Positions 1-9,219 are shown, counted from the first letter of the stretch. The stretch: 64,000 nucleotides of DNA from Leptospira fletcheri (GCF_004769195.1 NZ_RQET01000004.1:744001-808000), one strand, 5' to 3'. Made by a program: numbers and translations. Notes: generated by a model not told the origin, from the sequence alone.

Positions 1-600
1 AAATTTTGGGAATGGTTTGCGGGGCAACATCCCGACTATTCCCGTTTGGATCGGATCGAAGACGAAGAACGGGACAAAAGGTTCGACGAATTCATGGATC
101 GTCTTCAGGAAGTAAACGAGGAATTTTATTTCGAAATCTCCGGGGGAGAAGAAGGTCCCCAGGAATTGACGATCATCACTGCCGGTGGAGAGGAGCTTTA
201 CGGACAGGCGGAGAGATTCGTGGATCTGGCTCCGGAAATTCCGGGATGGGAAATTTTCTCCGCAGACCATTCCCAAGCCCAGGGTTTTACCGTTTCCTAT
301 GAAGGGATCGAACTGGATTCTGAGGAGATCTGGTTTTTACCTCTCGAAAATTCCGACCAACCTGACGCCTTCGGCCTGCGCGTAGGACTTCCGGATTACG
401 AGTCATATGCACAGCATACAGGATTGAGGACGGCAATTACGATCCTGCTGGAGACGGTATTGGGTGAGGAAGTCTTTGCCCAGGAAGTGCAGCATTTCGA
501 GATGGCTGCGCTGCCTCCCGATCCTGATGAGGAAGGATATATCGAACTCATCGAATTACCGGACTATCTGGAGTGGAGAAAGGAGAGAGAAGATTCATGA
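1..600 (+). CDS. Hypothetical acidic protein, 5' end cut by window edge
   Basis: The reading frame is open from base 1, reading KFWEWFAGQHPDYSRLDR, so the true start lies upstream. A TTG at 46 could be called as a start, but the residues before it look coding. The visible part is about 199 residues, very rich in Glu and Asp, with no signal peptide and no membrane segment, so probably cytoplasmic. The opening FWxWF pattern followed by an acidic helical stretch is seen in small uncharacterised bacterial proteins; I do not recognise a function. Its stop overlaps the ATG of the next gene (ATGA at 597-600), so the two are probably translated together. Confidence 0.6.
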   Translation, partial: KFWEWFAGQHPDYSRLDRIEDEERDKRFDEFMDRLQEVNEEFYFEISGGEEGPQELTIITAGGEELYGQAERFVDLAPEIPGWEIFSADHSQAQGFTVSYEGIELDSEEIWFLPLENSDQPDAFGLRVGLPDYESYAQHTGLRTAITILLETVLGEEVFAQEVQHFEMAALPPDPDEEGYIELIELPDYLEWRKEREDS

Positions 601-1166
601 GAAAAACGGCACTGCTGTTCGTGATCTTTCTCGCGTTTCCGTTTTGTAGGAAAGAAGTCGTTCCGGTTCTCTCCGAATCCTACGACAAAGAAGGCATTCG
701 GTTTTCGTACCCTAAGGGCTGGCAGGTGAGCTCCGACGAGACGTTTCAGGAAGGAAAAACCAAAACTCGTCTGATCAATCTGGACATGATGAGCGGAGAA
801 GCCATGTTTCAAGTGATCGTCCTCTACAGCGAGACGGACGAGGCGTTCTTTCTTTCGACCGTGGATAGTATGCGCGGAAGAAAAAAGGAGTTCTTCGTCA
901 AAAATAACTCCGGAACCGAGGTGCAAGAGGAAGGTCTGGTCGCGTTAAACGACAATTTACCAAAGGGAGTCACCTTGGGCGTTCGGGAAAAATATACGGT
1001 ACAGGCTAGGGGAGAAACGTTCAGTTATCTGAATCGTTTTTATTTTTCACAATCTCCCGGTTTGTCGCTTTTCTTTACCACACAAACCGCCGCAGAGAAG
1101 GACAATCAGGACGAACCGATTTTTCGGGCGATTTTAGAATCCTTTCAGGCTTCCTCTAAGCGTTAA
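597..1166 (+). CDS. Putative lipoprotein, unknown function
   Basis: This is a 189-residue protein starting at the ATG at 597, inside the ATGA overlap with the upstream gene; an in-frame upstream start at 573 would spoil the leader. The N-terminus MRKTALLFVIFLAFPFC is a short basic, hydrophobic leader ending in a Leptospira-type lipobox, with Cys17 the predicted lipidated residue. The mature part is a mixed alpha/beta protein of about 170 residues (phrases such as GIRFSYPKGWQVSSDE and an FRAILESFQ end) resembling the PsbP/DUF1795-like fold of small secreted proteins that begin with a YPKGW motif. That family match is from memory and unverified. It is probably anchored in the envelope and co-expressed with the acidic protein before it. 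Confidence 0.65.
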   Translation: MRKTALLFVIFLAFPFCRKEVVPVLSESYDKEGIRFSYPKGWQVSSDETFQEGKTKTRLINLDMMSGEAMFQVIVLYSETDEAFFLSTVDSMRGRKKEFFVKNNSGTEVQEEGLVALNDNLPKGVTLGVREKYTVQARGETFSYLNRFYFSQSPGLSLFFTTQTAAEKDNQDEPIFRAILESFQASSKR

Positions 1167-1193
1167 AAATCGGGTCCCGGTACGGGACCCGAT
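1165..1193 (-). terminator. Rho-independent terminator of the CocE-like gene
   Basis: An 11-bp perfect stem (ATCGGGTCCCG at 1169-1179, CGGGACCCGAT at 1183-1193, 3-nt loop) is followed on the minus strand by TTTT. It sits just past the stop of the minus-strand hydrolase gene at 1204. It also lies 3 nt after the plus-strand lipoprotein stop and may serve both convergent genes. Confidence 0.8.
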
Positions 1194-1203
1194 TGTGAGA
1201 TTC

Positions 1204-2961
1204 TTATTCCGCCTGGATGACCAGGGTGGATTGCGGGTTGGAACTGTGCAGGACATTCAATGCGTAAATCAGCACGGTCGGCACCGCATACAAGGGATCA
1301 TACGTATCCATTGCGATGGCGATCCTATGTCCCGCGGGTAGATCGTATGCCACGGCGTTTAAATCTACGGAGAGGCTACGGACTTCCCCCGAAGCGGCGT
1401 CGAAAATCGTAGCGGTTCCGTGGGTGATCAAGGTTCCGATTCCGGAGCTGTCCAAATCGTAGAAATACACGTTCAGGTTCGCTTTTCCCAATGAGGAGGA
1501 GATCCGGCCGTTCCAGAAGATCTTTCCTCTGATATTCAAGGCACTAGGAAGAGGATCCGACTCGTATACGATTCCGTTGATTCTGCTTACCAATTCCACG
1601 GGTGCGGTTACCGGAACGTCCAGATGCGCAGCCAGAATATCCGAAATCAGAGGGACGCCGGTAGTCGCGATCGTATCCGCTCCCGATAGAATCATGGTAT
1701 TCGAATTCGAGGTATTTTGAGTCGTGGAAATCTGTCCGTCCGTAAAGAAGGTTCTGGGTTTGAGATAAAACGTCTTTTGGCTTACGGTTGGGGAAGGCCA
1801 AGCGGAAAAACTGACCCGATCGCCGTTGAACCTTTTTTGAAAGGTTACGGGAGGTTTGCTCATGATTCCGTTATCGATTCCTTTTAGCCAGTAGTCGAAC
1901 CAATCGTACGCGTTCGTCCAAACATAATTAGATAATCCTAAAATCCCTCCGATCTCCGCGCTGGCATGGATCCCTTCATTCATATCCAACTTTTTGGGAA
2001 CGGTGAGCTGGGAGTAATAGTCCAGAATCTCGTTCGGATTAAAGAGGAAGTCCTCGAAGTTATTGGACATATAAACCGGCTTTCCCGCCGCGTTGATTTG
2101 GTTTACGAAATTGTCCGGGGATCTGTCTTGGGCCCAAGAAGATACCGCCGGAATATTCGTGTGTGCGAGCAAGCTTTGAAAATTCTGCGCGATGATCGGA
2201 TCCATGTGTCCGGTAAAATAACCGGAAGCGATCAGAATGAGTCCCCATACTAGGCGCGGAGTGTCGTTTCCATACAGGGAACGTTTTAAATCTCCCCATC
2301 CGCTCATCGCGACCGCGGTTTTAATTCTAGGTTCGACGCTGACGCCGAGTAAGGAAATTCCCGCTCCATAAGAAATTCCTCCTATTCCGATATTCGCGGA
2401 GTCAACGGGCGCATTTGCCAACAACCAATCCAGGATGGAGCTTAAATCCGACCGGTCGAGTGGACCTGCAGTGTTGATGAGTCCGCCGGAAGTTCCGAAT
2501 CCTCGAGTGTTATAGGTCAAAACCACGTACCCTTTCTTAGCCAGTTTCGCTGCCGGCACAAGGTACTCGTATTTGTTGATCGCCCAACTATTTACGAATA
2601 CCACGGCCGGAACCTTTACTCCGGAAGGAAGGTTTGCCGGTTTGAAAATATTCGCAGTCAGCACGACTCCATCGGAAGCGGTTACCTGGATAGAGTCGTC
2701 AAAAGTAAAGGACCCATCGTTTTCTTGGGCAAACGCCGCATTGATTTGGCTCGTGGCATCGCTGGTGCTGTAAGTGGCGGCCTGGGCCGTATTCACTTGC
2801 CCCAGGGCAGCTTGGGAGCTTCCGGGAACCAAGGACGCTAAAAGGGCTGCGTTTTGCCCCGAGGAAGTTCCGGATTCGTTCTTACAGGAGGAAAGAACTC
2901 CGGAAATAAGAAGTAACAAAGTTATGTAATACATAACTAACGTTCGATATCCAATTCTCAT
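1204..2961 (-). CDS. CocE/NonD (peptidase S15-type) alpha/beta hydrolase, lipoprotein
   Basis: 585 residues. The leader ends at LISGVLSSC (Cys26), predicting a lipoprotein. A low-complexity Ser/Ala/Gln linker to about residue 85 precedes an X-Pro dipeptidyl-peptidase-type catalytic domain. The nucleophile elbow is GIGGISYGAG (Ser197), preceded by the typical YNTRGFGTSGG segment. A late NEGIHAS may carry the catalytic His. The last 200 residues form the beta-sandwich typical of the CocE/PepX C-terminal domain (RISSSLGKANLNVYFYDLD onward). Family members hydrolyse acyl, ester or X-Pro bonds; the substrate here is unknown. ATG at 2961 is preceded by AAGGAG at good spacing. A strong terminator follows. 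Confidence 0.85.
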   Translation of the reverse strand: MRIGYRTLVMYYITLLLLISGVLSSCKNESGTSSGQNAALLASLVPGSSQAALGQVNTAQAATYSTSDATSQINAAFAQENDGSFTFDDSIQVTASDGVVLTANIFKPANLPSGVKVPAVVFVNSWAINKYEYLVPAAKLAKKGYVVLTYNTRGFGTSGGLINTAGPLDRSDLSSILDWLLANAPVDSANIGIGGISYGAGISLLGVSVEPRIKTAVAMSGWGDLKRSLYGNDTPRLVWGLILIASGYFTGHMDPIIAQNFQSLLAHTNIPAVSSWAQDRSPDNFVNQINAAGKPVYMSNNFEDFLFNPNEILDYYSQLTVPKKLDMNEGIHASAEIGGILGLSNYVWTNAYDWFDYWLKGIDNGIMSKPPVTFQKRFNGDRVSFSAWPSPTVSQKTFYLKPRTFFTDGQISTTQNTSNSNTMILSGADTIATTGVPLISDILAAHLDVPVTAPVELVSRINGIVYESDPLPSALNIRGKIFWNGRISSSLGKANLNVYFYDLDSSGIGTLITHGTATIFDAASGEVRSLSVDLNAVAYDLPAGHRIAIAMDTYDPLYAVPTVLIYALNVLHSSNPQSTLVIQAE

Positions 2962-3042
2962 TTTTTTATTTCTCCTTAAGCTTTTGGCATGGGCCGTTTC
3001 GTTCGCTTAATACAAAAGGAGTATATAGATGAGGGTTTTGAG

Positions 3043-3072
3043 ATTCGTCTCGGATCTTGAATTGAGACGAAT
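3043..3072. repeat. 9-bp inverted repeat between the araC-type gene and the hydrolase
   Basis: ATTCGTCTC (3043-3051) and GAGACGAAT (3064-3072) are perfect inverted copies separated by 12 nt. It lies 38 nt after the araC-like stop and 82-111 nt upstream of the hydrolase start. There is no T-run on either side, so an operator is as likely as a weak terminator. Confidence 0.4.
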
Positions 3073-3109
3073 TAAAGGTCTTGATTACGGATTTAAGACT
3101 TTTTGCGAG

Positions 3110-4228
3110 TCAGGAATTTTTGAGACTACGAAGATATTCTCGGGGAGAAAGGCCGGTCACGGATTTGAAAGCCAGATTGAAAGTCGCTTTGGAATTAAAA
3201 CCGGAACGGTACGCGACGGAAAGTATGTTCGCATCCCGTTCTTTCTTTAATAGCTGCATCGCTTCTTCGACACGGAATGAGTTTACGAAACGGGAAAAAT
3301 TCGTTTTTCGATGTTGGTTCAGATATTCGGACAATTGATATGGTTTGATATCCAATTTACCGGAGAGAACCTGGAGAGAAAGATCCTCCTCTAAATAGAG
3401 TTTTTCCTTTTGCATCAATATTTCCAATTTCTGTTGTAACGCGTTAAGATCTACGCTTTCCAGTCGCGAATTCTGATAGGCTTCACGGACAGACGGGCCG
3501 ATTTCATGAAAGATCTGAGGAAACCATATTTGGGCTAGGTATCCGATCGCGGCGTAAGTTATGGTTCCGACCACGGAAATGAACAAAAGATGAATATCTC
3601 GTAAAAGATAAGCGAGTACGATCAGAAACGTAAGGCTTCCGCTTCCGAAAATGATATACAATAACAACCTCGCTCCGGTGCTTTCCTTCAGATTCCGAAT
3701 TTGAAAGATGGATCTGGTTTCCCATACTACGCGTAAATAGTAGCACAAGTTTCCCACGTAGGCCAATAATAGTAGGATATCCAACCAACTAGTTCTACCC
3801 GTCGTGAAATATTCGATCGGTTTGGATGCGAAAAGATTCGGGGAAAAAAAGGAAATCAGGGGAAAGCCGAGAAAAAAACCGACTGCGGGCGCATAAAAAA
3901 CCAATTCGAACCGGGAAAACTTTCCTTCCGTCGCGGTAATGGAGAATAGGCTGTACATTCCGGGACCTAAAAGCCAAGCAAACGGAATGTAAAAATGGTT
4001 TATGAACGAAGGTTCGAAATAAATATCCTTTAATAGAAAGTAAACGGAAAGAATTTCTGCGGATACGCTGACACAAAGAAGGGCAAGAATCCGAAAAGTA
4101 ACGGTGCGCTCCGGTCGAAGCATTGCTCCGGTTCCAATGAGCAAACAGTATAAAAATCCGAAGAACGTGATTTCCTGTAGGAAAGAATGCACGGATTTAG
4201 GAAAAATCAGATCGGAGGTCGTTGTCAA
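3110..4228 (-). CDS. Membrane-anchored AraC-family transcriptional regulator
   Basis: 372 residues. Residues about 15-235 are strongly hydrophobic, with around seven predicted membrane spans. The C-terminal 105 residues are a canonical AraC double helix-turn-helix: LSLQVLSGKLDIKPYQLSEY is helix-turn-helix 1, and AYRSGFNSKATFNLAFK followed by GLSPREYLR is the signature region. This 7TM plus AraC architecture is common in Leptospira and Bacteroidetes and suggests a sensor in the inner membrane that contacts DNA directly. It is transcribed divergently from the OmpA-domain gene (151 nt apart) and points towards the downstream hydrolase, so either could be its target (inference). The ATG at 4228 is the only start that keeps the first hydrophobic helix intact. 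Confidence 0.85.
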   Translation of the reverse strand: MTTTSDLIFPKSVHSFLQEITFFGFLYCLLIGTGAMLRPERTVTFRILALLCVSVSAEILSVYFLLKDIYFEPSFINHFYIPFAWLLGPGMYSLFSITATEGKFSRFELVFYAPAVGFFLGFPLISFFSPNLFASKPIEYFTTGRTSWLDILLLLAYVGNLCYYLRVVWETRSIFQIRNLKESTGARLLLYIIFGSGSLTFLIVLAYLLRDIHLLFISVVGTITYAAIGYLAQIWFPQIFHEIGPSVREAYQNSRLESVDLNALQQKLEILMQKEKLYLEEDLSLQVLSGKLDIKPYQLSEYLNQHRKTNFSRFVNSFRVEEAMQLLKKERDANILSVAYRSGFNSKATFNLAFKSVTGLSPREYLRSLKNS

Positions 4229-4379
4229 CCGATTTCAATTCGAATCTATCCCGGCTTTCGTCCGGAAAAAACATCGGATATAAAAACGGATTCCGATTTG
4301 TACCAAGGAAAAGGGACCTCTTCCTTTTTTTAAGCGAATTCACCCTAAGTTTCTTCGGGAAAACATCGACACTAGAGAT

Positions 4380-5681
4380 ATGGCTCCGATTCGGATATTC
4401 GTTTTGTTCTGTTTATTCTCTCCTCAAGTATTGTTTTCCCAGGACAGAACCTTATTTAGATGGAAGTTGAAGGCCGGCGACGACCTGGAACTGAACGAAT
4501 ACCACAGGGTGCGGGCGAGGCAAGGGGCTAGAATCCTGAATCGAGAGGATAAAAACCGTATCCTTTTGAGGGCGGAAAACTGTAATCTTCAGGGTTGCGA
4601 ACTGACTGGTGTTTTTGATACGTACACGAAGTTTCCGGAGGTAGATCCCGCTTTTTATAAAGACAAAACGTACCGGAGTCGCTTCTTTTTGACCAATCTA
4701 GGGGAATATCGGGTGCCTCCCGAATACACCATGCCCAACCTCAGATCCCTTCCCGGTTTTTCGGAATCCGAAGTTCCGGAAGGAGGGCAATGGACCATGT
4801 CTGCATCCGAGAGTTTCCAATTTCCGAGATCAAGGATCGAAATTCCGGTGGAAGCGAAATATTCCTTTCGGGGGATTCGAGATTGGGAATATGCGGGAAA
4901 GCGCGGGAAGGCAGAACTGATAGAATATAATTATTCTCTCATGCATGACAGTGAGGTTATCTCTGCGGGAACTCCATATAAGGTCTACGGTTTTGCGAAA
5001 GGAAAAGTGTTTTTCGACGCACAGGCAGGCGTTCCGCAATATAAACATGTTCAGTTGGTTTACACGTTTCTATATCCGAACGGCATCGCCTCGGAAATGG
5101 CCTTCGATATCCACGGGATCTACAGCAAGCAGAGAAGTCTGACCGATCCGGATAAGGATCGTATCGAGGAAGAGATAAAGAAATACTTAGGAAGACCTGC
5201 GGACCCGAAATCTCGTCCGACCGGAAAAAGGGAATCGAAGAGGAACGGTTTGGATTGGCCGGAATGGGAGCAGGAACCTCCCGAACCTCAAGGCGGAAAC
5301 CGGGCGCCGGTAGAGGTCAGAAAATCGGAGGAAGGAGTTACTCTTTCCCTAGATAATCTTTTGTTCGATACGAATCGTTCGGATTTGAAGGAATCTTCCC
5401 GGGAAGTCCTGGCAAAAATTGCGGAGGTTCTGAAGAAATATCCCGACAAAGAAATTCGGATCGGCGGACATACGGACGACCGGGGCAGCGCCGATTATAA
5501 CTTAAAGCTTTCCCAAGACCGAGCTTTATCCGTTTTACAGGAACTTCGTGATCATCACGCGATTTCGGAATCGAGAATGTCGTATAAAGGATATGGTAAA
5601 ACGAAGCCGATAGCGGATAATGCCTCCGAGGAATCCAGATCCAAAAACCGTCGTGTGGATATCACGATCGTACTGGATTAA
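4380..5681 (+). CDS. Exported OmpA-domain protein
   Basis: 433 residues. The N-terminus MAPIRIFVLFCLFSPQVLFS is a signal peptide, probably cut before Gln-Asp. Residues about 25-300 are a Leptospira-type N-terminal region of unknown fold. A Pro/Arg-rich linker (PEPQGGNRAPVE) leads to a C-terminal OmpA/MotB peptidoglycan-binding domain from about residue 315: LDNLLFDTNRSDLKESS, then IRIGGHTDDRGSADYN, and NRRVDITIVLD at the end. The Asp and Arg that bind diaminopimelate are present in the HTDDRG and SKNRRVDI segments. It probably ties the outer membrane or periplasm to peptidoglycan. It is convergent with the sulfatase-like gene, only 13 nt away. Confidence 0.85.
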   Translation: MAPIRIFVLFCLFSPQVLFSQDRTLFRWKLKAGDDLELNEYHRVRARQGARILNREDKNRILLRAENCNLQGCELTGVFDTYTKFPEVDPAFYKDKTYRSRFFLTNLGEYRVPPEYTMPNLRSLPGFSESEVPEGGQWTMSASESFQFPRSRIEIPVEAKYSFRGIRDWEYAGKRGKAELIEYNYSLMHDSEVISAGTPYKVYGFAKGKVFFDAQAGVPQYKHVQLVYTFLYPNGIASEMAFDIHGIYSKQRSLTDPDKDRIEEEIKKYLGRPADPKSRPTGKRESKRNGLDWPEWEQEPPEPQGGNRAPVEVRKSEEGVTLSLDNLLFDTNRSDLKESSREVLAKIAEVLKKYPDKEIRIGGHTDDRGSADYNLKLSQDRALSVLQELRDHHAISESRMSYKGYGKTKPIADNASEESRSKNRRVDITIVLD

Positions 5682-5694
5682 CGAGAGGCAGCTT

Positions 5695-8076
5695 TTACTC
5701 GTGTATATAACCCCAGCTCTCCAACACTTTACGGACTTCTTTTCCTAACGCGGCCTGTTCCGCAGAGTCCGAATTTCCGGAAAGACCGGCGTCGTTGTAA
5801 AGATAGGGAACTTTGGAATTAGTGAATTCGTAAGGGACACGGGAGGAAGCTACGATTTCCGGCGCAAAAAGATAGACTTGATTTGCCGCTTTTTCCGTAA
5901 ATCCCCATTTTCCGGATTTGTAACTCTCCATCACTCCATCCTTCCATAAGGAAAGTTTAAAACGAAACGTCGGTTCCACCGTCTCCACCTTTAGGATCGC
6001 CTGTTTCCCCGCCGCTTGGTCCAATCGGATCGAGATATTTTTCTGCCCCAGCGACAAGGTAGTGGACGGAACGTCCGTATCGAACTTGTAGATTCCGCCT
6101 TCCACATACAGTTCCATTTTTCGAACGCAATTTTGCTCGGGAGCCGGGAGTTTAAGGATAAAGGAATTCTTTTTCAAAGAGTTCCCGGATAGCGCTTTTC
6201 TCGCCTTTTCCAGCAGAGGGCCGTTTTCGAGGGCTAAATTTCTAGTTTCATGAGGATCCTTTACCAAATCGTAAAGTTCTTCCGGCATTTTGTGCGGTTC
6301 CCCTTCTCCGGTTCTACGAACGCTATCGTAACCTGGATATCTTCGGATCAGCTTAAAGGATTCGGTTCGGATCGATTCCGAAAATCTTCCTTCGGTATAT
6401 ACGCTTTCCTCGAACGTCGGGCCTGTTTTTCCGTACATAGCGCGAGAATAATCGTTGCCTTTGCATTCATTCGGAACACAGGGAAATTCCATCGCCCCGA
6501 CTAACGTAGGAAAAAGGGAAAGTAGGGAAACCTGTCCTTCGAATTTCCGTTTTCGCACCGAAGATTCGAATCGCTTCGGGGGATGGAGAATCCACGGAAC
6601 CTTGATCTCTTCTTCATAGTGGCTCTCTCCGTGGGCGTGAAGATTTTCCGCTACGAAATGGTGATGATAATAATGTTCGATTTCCTGGAGTTCCCCGTGA
6701 TCGGCGACAACGGCGATCCAAGTTTTCTCGTACACTCCGTTGCGCCTTGCTTCCTCAAGGATTTCTCCGATCACATGGTCCGTGTAAAGAATTTCCGCCA
6801 TGTATTTTTTCACGTAAGGATCGTATTTCGCCCACACTTCTTTTGGAGTCGCTTTTTCCAGCGCTTCGAGATATTTACGCTCCGGTAGATACGGATAATG
6901 GGGAGTGTTAATATTGATATGTAGAAAAAAACGCCTGTCCTTATTTTCTCTCAGGAATTTTTTGGATTCCGCCAATATCAATTCCGTATCCACTTTGTCT
7001 TTTCCGGGTTGAAACAATCGGTGGAATCCCAAATCGACTCCGACCCCGGTGTAATCCAACAGAAAAACGTTATTCATCAGGCTTGCGGTTACAAAACCCG
7101 CGTCCCGAAGATGATTCGGTAAGGTTTTCGGTCTTTTGGAATAGAATATTTTCCGGTGTAGATTTGTGGAATAGAACCAAGCGTTTCCCATTCCGAGTTC
7201 GGAGGCGATCTGTGAAGTAAAGAAGGAAAGCATAGACGGTTTGGTCCAGTTTCCGTTGGCGAACGCATTTTCGAAGATTACGGATTCTGAAGAGAGTCGA
7301 TCCAGAACCGGACTGGTCGGAACGGGAGAACCTCCGAAACCGAGACGATCAGGCCGCAGAGCGTCCACCACGATCAAGATCAAATTCTCCGGAGATCCCC
7401 ATGCATCGGAGTCCGCGACTTTGGAAAATAGCAGCGGTTCCCCTAGGAAGAGAAACGAGTTTCCATCTTTCGGGAGCCATCTAAAAGTCCATTGAGGTTT
7501 CGGGTTCTCGAACAACAAACGGGCCGCCGGAATTTCCAGCGTTACTTTATGGTCTTCCCAAGAATTTCCGTTTCCTTCCAGATATCCTGAAAAGACGGAT
7601 TCCGAACCGAGAAGGATCTCCAGTTTACCGGAGGAGAGAGCTCTTTCTCCGTTTGCGGATAACAATGCAGTGGAAAAGGAAAGGAGAATGTTTTCGGGAG
7701 ACTTTAGCTTTTCTCCCTTTTTCAGGAAGGTCGAAGAGATTCTGCAATCCCCTCCTTGGAAGAAAAAGAGACTATCTCTGGAATCGTTTAATAGATTTTC
7801 CTTATCTAACAGAATCGTAAATTGGAGATTTCTCCATCTTTCCGAAACGGGAAGATCGGAGTATCGAGCCGGATTTTTTTTATAATGGTAAGCGATCCTT
7901 CCGATTTCTTTTTCCGGATTTCCCGCGCATTTGCTCTCGGGTTCGGACAGTGCGCGCACTCCGTCCCATACGAGGAGTGACGGGTCTTCCTGGCCGTATG
8001 TACGGAAAAACGACGGTTTACAATCGATTAGGCAAAGAAAAAGCCCTAAAACAAGATGGATTTTACATCGAACCAT
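5695..8076 (-). CDS. Sulfatase/alkaline-phosphatase superfamily lipoprotein
   Basis: 793 residues. The leader HLVLGLFLCLIDC gives Cys19 (or Cys15) as lipobox cysteine. The catalytic domain starts near residue 225 with LILIVVDALRPDRLG (metal-binding Asp), then FANGNWTKPSMLSFFTS in the nucleophile position, VVADHGE, and a His-rich HYYHHH…HAHGE segment that should complete the metal site. The Cys/Ser-x-Pro-x-Arg formylglycine motif of true sulfatases is missing; Thr or Ser in NWTKPSM would be the nucleophile, as in phosphoglycerol-transferase and phosphonate-hydrolase relatives. The first 220 residues are probably an accessory beta domain, and about 130 residues follow the catalytic part. It is likely periplasmic or outer-membrane anchored; the substrate is unknown. 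Confidence 0.8.
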   Translation of the reverse strand: MVRCKIHLVLGLFLCLIDCKPSFFRTYGQEDPSLLVWDGVRALSEPESKCAGNPEKEIGRIAYHYKKNPARYSDLPVSERWRNLQFTILLDKENLLNDSRDSLFFFQGGDCRISSTFLKKGEKLKSPENILLSFSTALLSANGERALSSGKLEILLGSESVFSGYLEGNGNSWEDHKVTLEIPAARLLFENPKPQWTFRWLPKDGNSFLFLGEPLLFSKVADSDAWGSPENLILIVVDALRPDRLGFGGSPVPTSPVLDRLSSESVIFENAFANGNWTKPSMLSFFTSQIASELGMGNAWFYSTNLHRKIFYSKRPKTLPNHLRDAGFVTASLMNNVFLLDYTGVGVDLGFHRLFQPGKDKVDTELILAESKKFLRENKDRRFFLHININTPHYPYLPERKYLEALEKATPKEVWAKYDPYVKKYMAEILYTDHVIGEILEEARRNGVYEKTWIAVVADHGELQEIEHYYHHHFVAENLHAHGESHYEEEIKVPWILHPPKRFESSVRKRKFEGQVSLLSLFPTLVGAMEFPCVPNECKGNDYSRAMYGKTGPTFEESVYTEGRFSESIRTESFKLIRRYPGYDSVRRTGEGEPHKMPEELYDLVKDPHETRNLALENGPLLEKARKALSGNSLKKNSFILKLPAPEQNCVRKMELYVEGGIYKFDTDVPSTTLSLGQKNISIRLDQAAGKQAILKVETVEPTFRFKLSLWKDGVMESYKSGKWGFTEKAANQVYLFAPEIVASSRVPYEFTNSKVPYLYNDAGLSGNSDSAEQAALGKEVRKVLESWGYIHE

Positions 8077-8284
8077 GAGTGGAATCTAGGTACAGGATTT
8101 TTAATTTCCTTCCGCTTACAACCCGAAACCGGGTAAATGAACGGTATTCGGCGAGACGAACGTTCTGTTTCTATTGCATTTGTTCCGTAAAAAGCAATAG
8201 ACCGGTAAACTCGAAGGTAAAAAATGAGGGCGGCAGTACGACCTCCTTTAAGATAGGAGGCAGGATCCAAATTAGGAAAGGATT

Positions 8285-8737
8285 ATGGCAGAAAAAGGCA
8301 TATCAAAAGACCTGATCGGTACGAAACTGGACCGCTACGAATTCGACGTAGAGCGCGGGAAAATCCGCGAATTTTGCCAGGCGATCGGCGAGACCAACCC
8401 AATATATTTCGATGTGGAAGCGGCCAAGAAGGCCGGTTACGAGGACGTTCCCGCTCCGCCTACGTTCCCCACCGTGATCCAGTTCTGGGGTTATCCCAAG
8501 ATCTGGCAGGATATGGAGAACATGGGAGTCGACATTTCACGTATCCTTCACTTAAAGGAAAAATATACTTATTTGAAAACGTTATACCCAGGAAGAGTTT
8601 CTTCCCAAGGGGAATGCGTTAATGTGACCGTGGGTAAGATGGATACGATGACGTTCAAGACGACGATTCGCAACGCCAAGGGCGAAGTCGTGTTGGAAGT
8701 GGAGATGGCCATCTTTATCAGAAAGCCGGGACAGTGA
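8285..8737 (+). CDS. MaoC-like hydratase, N-terminal (FAS1/HadA-type) subunit
   Basis: 150 residues matching the MaoC N-terminal hot-dog family used as the substrate-binding half of (R)-specific hydratases such as mycobacterial HadA. Visible marks are [21 protein letters not shown] near the start, [12 protein letters not shown], and the Leu/Tyr-rich helix region [15 protein letters not shown]. The catalytic Asp-x4-His pair of active MaoC subunits is not in this protein but is in the next one, so the two should work as a heterodimer that dehydrates 3-hydroxyacyl thioesters. Upstream is a 208-nt divergent region. The next gene starts 13 nt downstream with GGAGG ahead of it. Confidence 0.8.
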   Translation: MAEKGISKDLIGTKLDRYEFDVERGKIREFCQAIGETNPIYFDVEAAKKAGYEDVPAPPTFPTVIQFWGYPKIWQDMENMGVDISRILHLKEKYTYLKTLYPGRVSSQGECVNVTVGKMDTMTFKTTIRNAKGEVVLEVEMAIFIRKPGQ

Positions 8738-8750
8738 TCGGAGGACATCC

Positions 8751-9167
8751 ATGAGTAAAATAGAATTTGATAAATTGGAAGTGGGGCAGGAACTTCCGCC
8801 TCTTAAGACGGAAGCGGTTACGCACGCGAATCTAGTCCGGTACGCCGGAGCGAGCGGGGATTTCAATCCGATCCATAACGATCCCGATTTTGCCCGTAAG
8901 ACGGGTTTGGACGGAACGATCGCTCACGGAATGTTCGTCATGGCTCAGATCGGAAGGCTCTGCACGAATTGGGCGGACCAAAAGCAGATCAAGGAATTCG
9001 GAGTCACGTTTAAGGCCATGACCAAGCCGGGTCAAAAATTGACCTGTACCGGAAAGGTCAAACGTAAGAAGGAAGAAAACGGCGAAAAACTACTGGTGGT
9101 AGCGGTCGAAGCTGCGGATGATTCGGGGGAAGTAAAGGCTTCCGGCGAATTAGTCGTAGTTTGCTAG
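8751..9167 (+). CDS. MaoC-family dehydratase, catalytic (HadB-type) subunit
   Basis: 138 residues with the full MaoC hydratase-2 signature YAGASGDFNPIHNDPDFA; Asp and His of this motif are the catalytic pair, and IAHGMFVMAQIG follows as the substrate-tunnel helix. It probably dehydrates (3R)-hydroxyacyl-ACP or -CoA together with the HadA-like subunit encoded just upstream. GGAGG lies at normal distance before ATG 8751. A strong terminator follows. It could serve fatty-acid elongation or beta-oxidation; the genomic context does not decide. Confidence 0.85.
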   Translation: MSKIEFDKLEVGQELPPLKTEAVTHANLVRYAGASGDFNPIHNDPDFARKTGLDGTIAHGMFVMAQIGRLCTNWADQKQIKEFGVTFKAMTKPGQKLTCTGKVKRKKEENGEKLLVVAVEAADDSGEVKASGELVVVC

Positions 9168-9191
9168 GATTTTTCTAACAAACCGGTTTGC

Positions 9192-9219
9192 AAGCCCTCG
9201 ATTTTCGAGGGCTTTTTTA
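9192..9219 (+). terminator. Rho-independent terminator after the MaoC pair
   Basis: AAGCCCTCGA (9192-9201) pairs perfectly with TCGAGGGCTT (9205-9214) across a 3-nt loop, followed by a T-run. It ends the two-gene MaoC operon. Confidence 0.9.
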
